A DNA stretch of 64,000 bases from VFKU01 sp964620045 (GCA_964620045.1 CAZUJL010000023.1:1-64000), one strand, 5' to 3'; shown: positions 38,392-46,742, counted from the stretch's first letter. Numbers and translations: made by a program. The notes: generated from the sequence alone by a model not told the origin.

Positions 38392-39291
38392 ATGCCTTCC
38401 CAGTTTCCAGATTGGCTTCGCCGTCCGTGGCCCTCGGGCGACGTGTTCGGCCAGACCAAGGAAACGATTGCGTCGCTGCGGCTGCACACGGTTTGCCAGA
38501 GCGCGCAATGCCCCAATGTGGGCGAGTGCTGGGCCAAGGGCACGGCCACCGTCATGGTGCTCGGGAACACCTGCTCGCGCAATTGCACGTTCTGCTCGGT
38601 GCCCAGTGGCAAGCCGGAATTTGATGACCCCGAAGAGCCGCTGCACGTCGCGGTGGCGGTCCAGAAAATGGGCCTCAAACACGCCGTGGTGACGACTGTT
38701 GTGCGCGACGATCTGCCGGACGGCGGTGCGGGACATATTGCGGCCACGATCCGCGCGATCCATGTGCATAATCCGGGCACGAGTGTGGAAATTCTTGTAT
38801 CCGACTTTAGCGGCGATCGTCCCGCGATCCGCACCGTGCTCGATGCGGCGCCCGAAGTTTTTTGCCACAACATCGAGACGGTCGAGCGGTTGTATCCCAA
38901 AGTTCGCGACCGCCGGTTCGAGTACCGCCGCGCGCTCGGCGTGCTTGCGATGGCGGCAGAAGAGTCGCCCCGCGCGGTGATCAAGTCCGCGCTCATGGTG
39001 GGCCACGGCGAGACGCCGGACGAAGTCGTTGCGACGCTTCGCGATTTGCGCGAGTCCGGCTGCGAAGCCGTCTGCATCGGGCAGTACCTCCGCCCCACGC
39101 TGCGCCAGGCGGAAGTCCAGGAGTTTGTCCACCCCGATCGCTTCTGCGAGTATGAAGCGGCGGCGTATGAGATTGGCTTCGAGTTCGCTGTTGCCGGTCC
39201 TTTCGTGCGTTCCTCGTACCGCTCCGAAGAAATCCTCGAATCCGACCTTGCGCGACGCAAATTCGCGCTGCCTATTACGGCGGCGAGCTAA
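38392..39291 (+). CDS. lipA: Lipoyl synthase LipA
   Basis: A 299-residue radical SAM enzyme with both iron-sulfur clusters' ligands: auxiliary cluster C35-x4-C40-x5-C46 (CQSAQCPNVGEC) and radical SAM C61-x3-C65-x2-C68 (CSRNCTFC). The C-terminal serine ligand region is PFVRSSYRSEE. It inserts two sulfurs into octanoyl groups on lipoyl domains. ATG 38392 fits the family N-terminus; an upstream TTG would add 12 residues. Transcribed divergently from the subtilisin gene and followed 9 nt later by a free-standing lipoyl domain. Confidence 0.96.
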   Translation: MPSQFPDWLRRPWPSGDVFGQTKETIASLRLHTVCQSAQCPNVGECWAKGTATVMVLGNTCSRNCTFCSVPSGKPEFDDPEEPLHVAVAVQKMGLKHAVVTTVVRDDLPDGGAGHIAATIRAIHVHNPGTSVEILVSDFSGDRPAIRTVLDAAPEVFCHNIETVERLYPKVRDRRFEYRRALGVLAMAAEESPRAVIKSALMVGHGETPDEVVATLRDLRESGCEAVCIGQYLRPTLRQAEVQEFVHPDRFCEYEAAAYEIGFEFAVAGPFVRSSYRSEEILESDLARRKFALPITAAS

Positions 39292-39300
39292 GGGGTCGCC

Positions 39301-39546
39301 ATGCAGATCAACGTCACGCTCCCCGACCTCGGCGAAGATTCCGTGCAGGCGGTCACGGTTTCCGGTTGGCTGGCCACGCCGGGCCAGGCTTTGCGCGAAG
39401 GCGACGATCTCCTCGAACTCACGACGGACAAGGCCGCCTTCACGTTGCCTTGTCCCCGCCCCGGCACGCTCGCGCGCACGCTGGTCGGCGAAGGCGACAA
39501 AATCCACGTCGGCGACGCGCTGTGCATCCTTGAAACGCCGGATTGA
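39301..39546 (+). CDS. Free-standing lipoyl-domain protein
   Basis: 81 residues that form only a biotinyl/lipoyl domain: INVTLPDLGED at the N-terminus, the modified lysine in ELTTDKAAF (Lys44), and the second half GTLARTLVGEGDKIHVGD. It looks like the N-terminal domain of an E2 acyltransferase without the rest; there is no linker or catalytic domain and the stop is clean. It lies 9 nt after lipA. It could serve as a lipoate carrier or assembly platform for LipB/LipA, or as a subunit of a complex encoded elsewhere. Confidence 0.88.
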   Translation: MQINVTLPDLGEDSVQAVTVSGWLATPGQALREGDDLLELTTDKAAFTLPCPRPGTLARTLVGEGDKIHVGDALCILETPD

Positions 39547-39607
39547 GTGCGCCGCTTCTGATATTTTTCCGAAAGATTGACGAAAACGCAGGGAAGGGTT
39601 GGTCAGC

Positions 39608-40888
39608 ATGCAATTGAATGTGGCGGTAATTGGTGCGGGGACTGTCGGCGGCGGCGTGATTCGCGCGCTGGTGGAAAACGGCGACGTGTTGCGCGCGAAG
39701 GTCGGCCATGACATTCGCCTCACGCACGTCTGCGAGGTCAACGAGAAAAACCTGAAAGACCTCCCGCTTACGGGCGTTACGGTGACGAAAGACATCGATT
39801 CGCTCTGCGCCAACCCGAACATTCACGTCATTTGCGAACTCATCGGCGGCCAGGAACCCGCGAAGACCTTTATCCTGAAGGCTCTGCGCGCGAAGAAGCA
39901 CGTGGTGACCGCGAACAAGATGCTGCTCGCGATGCACGGCACCGAACTCACGAAGGCCGCTACCGACAACGGCGTCGACCTGCGCTACGAAGCCGCGGTT
40001 GCCGGCACGATTCCCATCATCAAGGCGCTGCGCGAAGGTCTCGCCGCGAACCGCATTCGGTCCATCTACGGCATCCTGAACGGCACCTGCAACTATATCC
40101 TGAGCCGCATGACCTACGAAGGCCTGAGCTTTGACGACGTTCTCAAGCAGGCGCAGGCCAAGGGCTTCGCCGAAACGCCGCCGGATCTCGACGTGCTCGG
40201 CCACGACACGGCGCACAAGTGCCAGATCATTGCGTCGTTGTGCTTCAACACCGACGTGAAGATCGGCGATATCCCCGTCGAAGGCATCACAAAGATTACG
40301 GCCGGCGACATTGCCGACGCGCGCGAGATGGGTTACCTCATTAAGTTGCTCGCCGTCGTGCGCGATGCCGATGGCGCGATCGACGCGCGTGTGCATCCGA
40401 CGCTTGTGCCGGAAGATCACCTGCTCGCGTCGGTGCGCAACGAATTTAACGCGATTTACGTCCAGGCCGATCTCGCCGACGCGACGCTCTATTACGGCCG
40501 CGGCGCGGGCCGTATGCCAACGGCGAGTGCCGTGTGCGCGGACATCGCCGACATTGCCCGGCGCGCGGGTGGACCGCCGCCCCCGCCGTTCCGCTACGAC
40601 GAGGCGCGCAAGCTGTGCCCCATCGGCCAGCACGAGGGCGAGTATTACCTGCGCTTCACGACCGCCGACCAGACGGGCGTGCTGGGGCGTATCTGCACGA
40701 TTCTCGGCGAGAGCAAGGTCAGCATCGCGTCCTGCTCGCAAAAGGACCCGCACGGCGAGAATTCCGTGCATGTGGTCATCATGACCCACAACGCGCTAGA
40801 ATCGAACCTGCGGGCCGCTCTGGCTCGAATTGACGCCCTCGATGTCATCTTGCAACCCACGCACGTGATGCGTGTGCTTTCGGAGTAA
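39608..40888 (+). CDS. hom: Homoserine dehydrogenase
   Basis: 426 residues: NAD(P)-binding VAVIGAGTVGGG (GxGxxG at 9-14), HVVTANKMLLA, the catalytic DVLGHDTAHK signature (about 199-208), GILNGTCNYIL, and a C-terminal ACT domain (YYLRFTTADQTGVLGRICTILGE) for threonine feedback. It reduces aspartate semialdehyde to homoserine in threonine and methionine synthesis. ATG 39608 with GGGAAGGG upstream is preferred over TTG 39599. The threonine synthase gene follows after 3 nt. Confidence 0.95.
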   Translation: MQLNVAVIGAGTVGGGVIRALVENGDVLRAKVGHDIRLTHVCEVNEKNLKDLPLTGVTVTKDIDSLCANPNIHVICELIGGQEPAKTFILKALRAKKHVVTANKMLLAMHGTELTKAATDNGVDLRYEAAVAGTIPIIKALREGLAANRIRSIYGILNGTCNYILSRMTYEGLSFDDVLKQAQAKGFAETPPDLDVLGHDTAHKCQIIASLCFNTDVKIGDIPVEGITKITAGDIADAREMGYLIKLLAVVRDADGAIDARVHPTLVPEDHLLASVRNEFNAIYVQADLADATLYYGRGAGRMPTASAVCADIADIARRAGGPPPPPFRYDEARKLCPIGQHEGEYYLRFTTADQTGVLGRICTILGESKVSIASCSQKDPHGENSVHVVIMTHNALESNLRAALARIDALDVILQPTHVMRVLSE

Positions 40889-40891
40889 GCA

Positions 40892-41989
40892 ATGCCGCGA
40901 GTTGGTTTGATTGAACGATACCGGGACCTGATCGATCTCCCGCGCGGCGCGCGGATTGTGTCGCTGAACGAAGGCTCCACGCCGTTGATTCAGGCGCCGA
41001 CGCTGGCCGAGCGCATCCACCCGAAGCTCGACCTGTGGCTGAAGTACGAAGGCCTGAACCCGACCGGCTCGTTCAAGGATCGCGGCATGACGACGGCGGT
41101 CACGATGACGCTGCACGAGGGCTATAAGGCCATCATGTGCGCGTCCACGGGCAACACCTCGGCCTCGGCCGCGGCGTATGCCGCGCGCGCGGGCCTGCAG
41201 TGTGTGGTGCTGATCCCGAAAGGCAAAATTTCCAAGGGCAAGCTCTCGCAGGCCATGATCCACGGCGCGCGGGTGTTGCAAGTCGAAGGAAATTTCGACA
41301 AGGCGCTCGAACTCACGCGCGCCATTACGAAGAAGCACCCGATCGCGCTGGTGAATTCGGTGAACCCGTATCGCCTGCAGGGCCAGAAGACCGGCGCCTT
41401 CGAAATTTGCGACGACTTCAACGGCATCGCGCCGGATTTTCATTCGGTCCCGGTCGGCAACGCCGGCAACATCACGGCGTACTGGATGGGCTACAAGGAA
41501 TACCACGCTGCCGGCAAATCCGAAAATCTGCCGCGCATGATCGGTTTCCAGGCCGAAGGCGCCGCGCCGATTGTGCTCGGGCATCCGGTTGAAGAGCCGC
41601 GCACCTTCGCGACCGCCATCCGCATCGGCAATCCCGCGAGCTGGGACAAGGCCGTGAAGGCGCGCGACGAGTCCAACGGCGTGATCGGCATGGTTTCCGA
41701 CCCGCAGATTCGCCGCGCGTGGCGCAGCCTGGCGGCCACCGAGGGCGTCTTCTGCGAACCGGCCAGCGCGGCCTCGGTTGCCGGTCTCTTCAAGCTTTCC
41801 GAAGCCGGTTTCTTCGACGACGTGCGCCCGTACCACGGCAACAAAATTCGCGTCGTGTGTGTGCTCACGGGACACGGACTCAAGGACCCCTCGAACGCGA
41901 TGAAGGTCTGCGAGGAACCGGTCACCGTTGAAGCGAGCGAGGACGCAATCCTTGACGCGATGAATCTCTACAACGAAGCGAAGGTCTGA
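40892..41989 (+). CDS. thrC: Threonine synthase
   Basis: A 365-residue fold-type II PLP enzyme: PLP lysine Lys62 in NPTGSFKDRG, STGNTSAS phosphate/substrate loop, PVGNAGNITAYW glycine-rich PLP-phosphate loop. It converts O-phosphohomoserine to threonine. This is the shorter class of the family, without the long N-terminal domain of E. coli-type enzymes. Located 3 nt after hom, so certainly co-transcribed; homoserine kinase is not in this cluster. Confidence 0.95.
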   Translation: MPRVGLIERYRDLIDLPRGARIVSLNEGSTPLIQAPTLAERIHPKLDLWLKYEGLNPTGSFKDRGMTTAVTMTLHEGYKAIMCASTGNTSASAAAYAARAGLQCVVLIPKGKISKGKLSQAMIHGARVLQVEGNFDKALELTRAITKKHPIALVNSVNPYRLQGQKTGAFEICDDFNGIAPDFHSVPVGNAGNITAYWMGYKEYHAAGKSENLPRMIGFQAEGAAPIVLGHPVEEPRTFATAIRIGNPASWDKAVKARDESNGVIGMVSDPQIRRAWRSLAATEGVFCEPASAASVAGLFKLSEAGFFDDVRPYHGNKIRVVCVLTGHGLKDPSNAMKVCEEPVTVEASEDAILDAMNLYNEAKV

Positions 41990-42004
41990 CGCGCGAGCGC
42001 GCCT

Positions 42005-42673
42005 ATGCCTTACGCGCTCATCTTCGATGTGGACGGCGTCATCGCCGACACGGAGCCTATCAGCGCACGCGCGGCGACGGCGGCGTTTCGCGAACTGTAC
42101 GGCGTCGAGATTCCGCTTGAAGAGCACCTCGCCTACACCGGCGGCACGCACAAGAAGCACGTGCTTGGGTTGGCGGACAAGTACAAGCTGAAAGTCGATC
42201 TCGACGAGGCCATGACGGCCCACCGCAAGCATTTCCTGGCCGAGATGGACGCCTCCGGCGAATTGCGATATCCGGGCGTGAAAGAAATCATGACCACCAT
42301 GGCGGCCGATCGCGATTGGCGCATCGGCCTCGCGACGGGCAGCGGACGCGAGCGTTCGCGCGCGACGATTGCGAAAGCCGGCCTCGATCCGGCGCTCTTT
42401 GCCGTGTGGCTCACGGGCGACGACATCAAGAACGCGAAGCCGGATCCTGAAATCTACCTGCGCGCGGCGTCGCGCCTGCGTTTGTTCCCCACGCAGTGCG
42501 TCGTCATTGAGGACTCCATCGCCGGTGTCGCCTCCGCGAAGGCGGCGCACATGCGCTGCATCGCGGTCACCAACACGTACCCCGGTGAGCAGCTTCGCGA
42601 CGCGGATCGCATCGTCGACTCGCTCACCGAAGTCTCCCCTACCATGCTTTACGACCTCGTCGTCGAGGGGTAA
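42005..42673 (+). CDS. HAD-superfamily hydrolase (beta-phosphoglucomutase-like)
   Basis: 222 residues with HAD motif I FDVDGVIADTEP (nucleophile Asp8, Asp10), a helical cap domain (15-85), motif II LATGSGRERS, motif III K of NAKPDPEIY, and motif IV VIEDSIAGV. Belongs to the phosphatase/phosphoglucomutase-like subfamily; substrate not predictable. It follows thrC by 15 nt and is last in the hom-thrC unit, closed by a strong hairpin. A link to threonine metabolism is only suggested by position. Confidence 0.85.
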   Translation: MPYALIFDVDGVIADTEPISARAATAAFRELYGVEIPLEEHLAYTGGTHKKHVLGLADKYKLKVDLDEAMTAHRKHFLAEMDASGELRYPGVKEIMTTMAADRDWRIGLATGSGRERSRATIAKAGLDPALFAVWLTGDDIKNAKPDPEIYLRAASRLRLFPTQCVVIEDSIAGVASAKAAHMRCIAVTNTYPGEQLRDADRIVDSLTEVSPTMLYDLVVEG

Positions 42674-42680
42674 ATGAGAA

Positions 42681-42706
42681 AGGCCGCGGGATCGCTCCCG
42701 CGGCCT
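42681..42706 (+). terminator. Strong GC hairpin after the hom-thrC unit
   Basis: An 11-bp perfect stem AGGCCGCGGGA / TCCCGCGGCCT with a TCGC tetraloop begins 7 nt after the HAD stop codon. There is no T-run after it. It lies between convergent genes and may serve both strands. Confidence 0.7.
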
Positions 42707-42743
42707 CCAAGTCCGTGATGGTTACTCGTTCACTTGCTGCGGA

Positions 42744-42863
42744 TTAGTCGCAGCAACCGCCGCCCGACGCGCAGCACTCCGGCGAGCTGCAGCACCCTTC
42801 CGCATGCGCAACCGGTGCGCCCGAAATTACCGCCAGGAGGCTCGAGATCATAATGGGATTCAT
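42744..42863 (-). CDS. Tiny exported cysteine-rich peptide (39 residues)
   Basis: The ORF encodes MNPIMISSLLAVISGAPVAHA, a plausible signal peptide, followed by a mature part of about 18 residues of which seven are cysteine (EGCCSSPECCASGGGCCD). GAGG lies upstream of ATG 42863. Similar short CC-rich tails bind soft metals in other proteins, but no family is recognised. It lies 67 nt downstream of another exported Cys-rich gene on the same strand. It is too small for most gene finders. Confidence 0.6.
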   Translation of the reverse strand: MNPIMISSLLAVISGAPVAHAEGCCSSPECCASGGGCCD

Positions 42864-42930
42864 GGTGTGTATTTCCTCGTTGTGATGAACTTCAACTAAT
42901 TTCAAACAGAGTTGAGGTCGATCGCAACGA

Positions 42931-43392
42931 TCAGCATTGATAAACGCAGAGCTGCGCCCGGGTGAGTCCCGTGGGTATGCGCGCGCACCGCGCCTCGTCC
43001 GCCTGGACGAAGGACGTGGTGTCGGGAGCAAAAAGGACGGCCGCCGGCACAATCATCTTGGCCGTCGGCGGCAATTTCACCGGCGCCTGATCCGTGAAGT
43101 AGCGGGACGGCGCCATGCTGCACATCGGGCAGGTGCATCCGCCGCCGTCGGAGTGCCCGGCCATGGTGGACGACTGCGGTGTCGCTTCTTTTTCGGCGCA
43201 ACAGCTACTGGATACCGCGACCTTTACCGGGTGGCAGGTTTCGCGGGCTGTCAGCACGCACTGGGCGTCTTCACCGGGGAATCCGCCTGAGCAGGCGGCG
43301 ATGCACGCGTCCAAACTGGCCGAACCCAAGGCCGGCACCATCAGTGCGGCCAAGACGAACCAAGTGGCGATTTTCGCGCGACGCGAACGCAT
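42931..43392 (-). CDS. Hypothetical exported cysteine-rich protein
   Basis: 153 residues with a signal peptide (KIATWFVLAALMVPALGSA) and many cysteines in the mature part: DACIAACSGG, QCVLTARETCHP, SSCCAEK, and HSDGGGCTCPMCSMAPS, ending LCVYQC. The HSDGGGCTCPMC segment looks like a soft-metal (Cu/Zn) site. GAGGA precedes ATG 43392 by 7 nt; longer frames would collide with the lipB promoter region. It forms a pair with the 39-residue CC-rich peptide. Metal binding in the envelope is inferred; no family match is recognised. Confidence 0.6.
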   Translation of the reverse strand: MRSRRAKIATWFVLAALMVPALGSASLDACIAACSGGFPGEDAQCVLTARETCHPVKVAVSSSCCAEKEATPQSSTMAGHSDGGGCTCPMCSMAPSRYFTDQAPVKLPPTAKMIVPAAVLFAPDTTSFVQADEARCARIPTGLTRAQLCVYQC

Positions 43393-43465
43393 GCAAAATC
43401 CTCGGCAGGAATTGTACCAGTTTTGCCAGCCCCGCAAACCTGCGAATTTGCGATAATTACGGGCC

Positions 43466-44167
43466 ATGTTGCCGCCCAATGCCATAGAAACCATCCGCCT
43501 CGGTGCAGGCATTCCATATGCCGACGCCCTCTCGCTGCAGCGTGCCCGGCGCGCGGCCGTCGAGACCGGCGAGTTGCCCGAGGCGATTTTTCTCCTCGAG
43601 CATGCTCCGGTGATTACGCTCGGTCGAAACGCGCATAGGTCGAATCTGCTGCTTGCGCCGGAATTGCTCGCGCAGCGCGGTGTCGCGGTCGCCGAAACGG
43701 ATCGCGGCGGCGACGTGACGTATCACGGCCCCGGCCAACTCGTCGCGTATCCGATCGTCCACATCGAGCGTCGCGGACTCTCCATCACGGGCTATCTGCG
43801 CTTGTTGGAACAGGCGGTCATCGACACGCTCGCGGAATTCGGGGTCGAAGGCGGACGCCTCGAAGGCTACACGGGTGTGTGGGTAAACGGCGCAAAGGTG
43901 GCCGCGATTGGTGTCGGCGTTTACCGTGGTGTCACGTTCCACGGCACGGCGATCAACGTCGCGCCGGACATGACGCATTGGCAACTCATCGTTCCCTGCG
44001 GCATCGCGGACAAACCGGTGAGATCGCTGAAGCAGTTGCTCGGCACGCCGCCGTCGGTGGAGCGCGTTGGCGATGCGTTCACGCGCGCGTTCGCAACGAA
44101 CGTAGGCCGCCCTGAATCTGTTGCGAGCGCTGGGCGGGGACAGGGCCCCGCCCCTACTAATACATAG
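43466..44167 (+). CDS. lipB: Octanoyltransferase LipB
   Basis: 233 residues with the LipB signature RGGDVTYHGPGQLVAYPI, the catalytic Lys144 (NGAKVAAIGV) and catalytic Cys178 (LIVPCGI). It transfers octanoyl groups from acyl carrier protein to lipoyl domains, the step before LipA. The last ~15 residues (VASAGRGQGPAPTNT) are encoded by a palindromic GC-rich element and are not part of the family core. Transcribed divergently from the Cys-rich exported gene; the 3' end overlaps the convergent membrane-protein gene by 11 nt. Confidence 0.95.
   Translation: MLPPNAIETIRLGAGIPYADALSLQRARRAAVETGELPEAIFLLEHAPVITLGRNAHRSNLLLAPELLAQRGVAVAETDRGGDVTYHGPGQLVAYPIVHIERRGLSITGYLRLLEQAVIDTLAEFGVEGGRLEGYTGVWVNGAKVAAIGVGVYRGVTFHGTAINVAPDMTHWQLIVPCGIADKPVRSLKQLLGTPPSVERVGDAFTRAFATNVGRPESVASAGRGQGPAPTNT
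44132..44153. terminator. GC-rich hairpin within the lipB 3' end
   Basis: GGGCGGGG-ACAGGG-CCCCGCCC, an 8-bp perfect stem, lies in the last codons of lipB and just past the end of the convergent membrane-protein gene. It may terminate one or both transcripts; no T-run. The sequence resembles short GC-rich intergenic repeats. Confidence 0.4.
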
Positions 44168-45017
44168 GTTCTTCGGTCGATTTAAGCCAGGCCTCGATGC
44201 CGAGCGCGATCAGCGCGGGCACGGCGACCGCCGCCATGCGCACGAGTGCGGATTTCCATGGTCGATTGAAATGAAACCTGCGCTGCTCACCGAACCACAG
44301 TGCGAATGGCGCGCCCGCCAGCAACGCTGCGGACCAGATTGTCAGCTCGCCGAAGAAGTGTGAGCGCAGGATGAGTCCGAAATAGAGCGGCATGAGCGCC
44401 GTGAGTGCTCCCCCGCTCAATTTGATGCCCGATGCCCACCACGCGAGCACCACGGCCGCGCCACACGCCGCCGCGAGCGCGCCCGTCAATTGCCCCAACA
44501 CGCCGGAGCCTGCGATGGTAAATGTGGCTGCGCCGATCGCGCACCATGCCCACAGGCTTAGCGGCAGTGAGGCTCCGCCGCGGTAGGACGCGATGCGTTC
44601 GGTCGAAAACCAGACGGCGGTTAGCAGGAGTGTGAGTCCACCGAGCCACGCGACGATTTCGTTCTGGCTCCACGTATTTTCGATTGGGCTCTGCAGCAGC
44701 GCGTAGCAGAGTCCGGCCGACACCGCAATCCGGATTGGCCAGACCGCATACCAGCGATCGCCCCAACTGCGTTGCGTGACGCCGATGACGGCCAGCGCGA
44801 GCGCGATCCACGCCTGCCAGTCCGCCGACTGATCCGGCGGCATCGCGGGCCACGACAGCAGCAGCACGTGCGCCGCGAAGTACGCGCCCGCAAACGCAGG
44901 CGCACCGCCCCAATGCCCGCGCGCGTGGACGGATTTTCGCCGCCACGCGCGCCACGACATCAGGAAGAACACGCCGGCGATGATTGCCGGAACGAGGATT
45001 GGCGTCCAGACTTTCAC
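44157..45017 (-). CDS. Hypothetical polytopic membrane protein
   Basis: 286 residues with about eight hydrophobic segments spread along the whole length (for example VPAIIAGVFFLMSW, WIALALAVIGV, GLTLLLTAVWF, ALIALGIEAWL), so an integral inner-membrane protein. No family, motif or charged pair diagnostic of a transporter is recognised. GTG 45017 follows GAGG and is 15 nt after the yceI-like gene, so the two form an operon; YceI relatives are often next to membrane proteins such as cytochrome b561, but haem ligands are not evident here. Confidence 0.6.
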   Translation of the reverse strand: MKVWTPILVPAIIAGVFFLMSWRAWRRKSVHARGHWGGAPAFAGAYFAAHVLLLSWPAMPPDQSADWQAWIALALAVIGVTQRSWGDRWYAVWPIRIAVSAGLCYALLQSPIENTWSQNEIVAWLGGLTLLLTAVWFSTERIASYRGGASLPLSLWAWCAIGAATFTIAGSGVLGQLTGALAAACGAAVVLAWWASGIKLSGGALTALMPLYFGLILRSHFFGELTIWSAALLAGAPFALWFGEQRRFHFNRPWKSALVRMAAVAVPALIALGIEAWLKSTEEPMY

Positions 45018-45032
45018 TGCGCCTCGCCGCGC

Positions 45033-45611
45033 TTACTTTTTCTTCTGGCCTTCGACGGAGATCGTGACTTCGATCCAATGGCCAATGCCGCCTTCCTCCG
45101 CCACACCGTAGGTCATGCCGAACTCAGTACGATCGATCGTGAACTTTCCGTGGAAGCCGGACAGTTCGTTGCCGCGCGGGTCTTTGCCGTCTCCGATGTG
45201 GTCCACCGGCACGGTGATCGACTTGGTCTTGCCGAGGATTTGCAGGTCGCCGGTCACATCGAAGCTCTTGTCGCCGGTCTTTTTCCAGCTCGTGCTCTTG
45301 AACATCATCGTCGGAAACTCTTTCGTATTGAAAAAGTCCGGCCCCTTCAAATGACGATCGCGCGCTTCGTTGTGGGTGTTCACGCTCTCGGTCTGAATCG
45401 TCACGTCAACCGTCGAGGCTTCCGGTTTCGCCGCGTCAAAGTTGACGGTCCCCGCGATGTCGGTGAATTGCCCGTACGAATAGCTTGCGCCCAGGTGGCG
45501 CACTTTGAACAGCGCGGTCGAATGCACCGGGTCGATCGTGTACTCCGCGCCAAACGCTCCGCCGCACACGGCCACTGCCGCGATGCACACGCCCATCAAT
45601 TGCAAACGCAT
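45033..45611 (-). CDS. YceI-family periplasmic lipocalin-like protein
   Basis: 192 residues: signal peptide (MGVCIAAVAVCGGAFGA) and the YceI barrel pattern YTIDPVHSTALFKVRHLG, GTVNFDAAKPEASTVDVTI, then HLKGPDFFNTKEFPTMMFKS and FTIDRTEFGMTYG. Family members bind polyisoprenoid or other amphiphilic lipids in the periplasm. GGTGGAG precedes ATG 45611. It forms a unit with the downstream membrane protein. Length is normal. Confidence 0.92.
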   Translation of the reverse strand: MRLQLMGVCIAAVAVCGGAFGAEYTIDPVHSTALFKVRHLGASYSYGQFTDIAGTVNFDAAKPEASTVDVTIQTESVNTHNEARDRHLKGPDFFNTKEFPTMMFKSTSWKKTGDKSFDVTGDLQILGKTKSITVPVDHIGDGKDPRGNELSGFHGKFTIDRTEFGMTYGVAEEGGIGHWIEVTISVEGQKKK

Positions 45612-45639
45612 ACTCCACCCTCCGGTTGGTTGTTGCTGT

Positions 45640-45785
45640 AAAACACCATTGTGGCAATCAAGGATTCAATGCACAAGCGCGCCTGGACTGCGGTGCCGGC
45701 GTGGTAGCGCTCTTCGGGAATGATCGCGCAAGTTGCGCAGGCCGCGGTCGTAGCTCACCATCTCGATCGTGTGCCCGCGCCAAGC
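45640..45785 (-). other. Intergenic stretch with a possible coding remnant
   Basis: After the ROK kinase stop, the minus strand keeps a plausible coding look in the same frame (GHTIEMVSYDRGLRNLRDHS) and then in a shifted frame (IPEERYHAGTAVQARL). This could be a decayed gene end or a chance reading. No start with a ribosome-binding site is seen. Confidence 0.2.
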
Positions 45786-46742
45786 TTATCCCCCGCTCGC
45801 GAGCAGCAGCGCTCCCACCAGCACGACGTCTTCGTTCAGTTCCGCCGACACGATTTCATAACGGTCGCGGTATGGTTCGAACACAAACTCGTTTACATAC
45901 TGGCGCACGGGGCGCAGCAATACTTCGCCCAGCAGGCCGACGCCGCCGCCCACCGCGAAACGCTCCGGATGAATCAGCGTGATCGCGTTCGCCATGGCAA
46001 AGCCGAGTCGCCTCGCGAGCACATCGATGGCCGCGATCGCGAGGTCGTCGCCACGCGTCGCGGCTTCGCCGATCATGGCGCCGGTGACGTGTTCGGGCCG
46101 GCCGCCGGCGAGATCCAGCAGCGGCGTGCCGAGTTTCAGCGGCCGCACATGGAACTGATGTTCCAGCGCCCAGCCGCTGCAGCGGTCTTCGAGTTTTGGT
46201 GTGCCGGGGTGATGCTCGTCGCCGAGGTCGGGGATGCGCGTGTGCCCCATCTCGAACGCGCCGATGCCCTGGCCGTCGTGCAGCTTGCCATCGACAATGA
46301 GCGCGCCGCCGATGCCGCTGCCGACGTTCATATAGCAAAACGTCTTCGTGCCCCGGCCTGCGCCGCGCTTGTACTCGCCCCAGCCGGCCGCGTTCGAGTC
46401 GTTCGCGATGGTCGTGCGCAAGCCGGTCTTGCGTTCAAACCAAACGCGCAGCGGGAAATCATCCCATCCGCCGACCTGGTGTGACTTCAGCACGCGCCCG
46501 CTCGGCGTGTCGATCGGGCCACCGAAGCCTACGCCGACTTGTTCAATAATCCCGCCGAACTGCGAGGACTCGTGGCGCAACTCGTCGATGGCACCGGGAA
46601 ACCACGAGAGTATTCCCTCGGCGTCGGTTCCTTTGGGGACCGAGCCTCGCCGGCGGGCCAGAATCGTGCCGTCATAGCGCCCCAGCGCCGCCTGCAACTT
46701 CGTGCCGCCGATTTCCGCGGCGATAATCAGTCCGTTGCTCAT
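45786..46742 (-). CDS. ROK-family sugar kinase
   Basis: 318 residues of the ROK/actin-like ATPase fold: N-terminal phosphate loop IAAEIGGTKLQAALG, FGGPIDTPSGRV, NDSNAAGWGEY (catalytic Asp region), NVGSGIGGALIVDG, and GHTRIPDLG. The usual ROK zinc motif CxCGxxGCxE is missing: the region reads HHPGTPKLEDRCSGWALE, with one cysteine. It phosphorylates a hexose or amino sugar; specificity is not assignable. The start overlaps the stop of the sialidase-like gene (ATGA), so the pair is coupled. Confidence 0.85.
   Translation of the reverse strand: MSNGLIIAAEIGGTKLQAALGRYDGTILARRRGSVPKGTDAEGILSWFPGAIDELRHESSQFGGIIEQVGVGFGGPIDTPSGRVLKSHQVGGWDDFPLRVWFERKTGLRTTIANDSNAAGWGEYKRGAGRGTKTFCYMNVGSGIGGALIVDGKLHDGQGIGAFEMGHTRIPDLGDEHHPGTPKLEDRCSGWALEHQFHVRPLKLGTPLLDLAGGRPEHVTGAMIGEAATRGDDLAIAAIDVLARRLGFAMANAITLIHPERFAVGGGVGLLGEVLLRPVRQYVNEFVFEPYRDRYEIVSAELNEDVVLVGALLLASGG

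Noticed and set aside
38205..39822. Minus-strand open frames across lipA and the lipoyl-domain gene, including a long N-terminal extension of the subtilisin
   Set aside because: They run antisense through clearly conserved genes; the subtilisin has a normal signal peptide starting at 38204.
40796..42550. Minus-strand frame of 584 codons opposite thrC and the HAD gene
   Set aside because: Arg/His-rich antisense frame typical of GC-rich DNA, no family match, while the plus strand encodes recognised enzymes.
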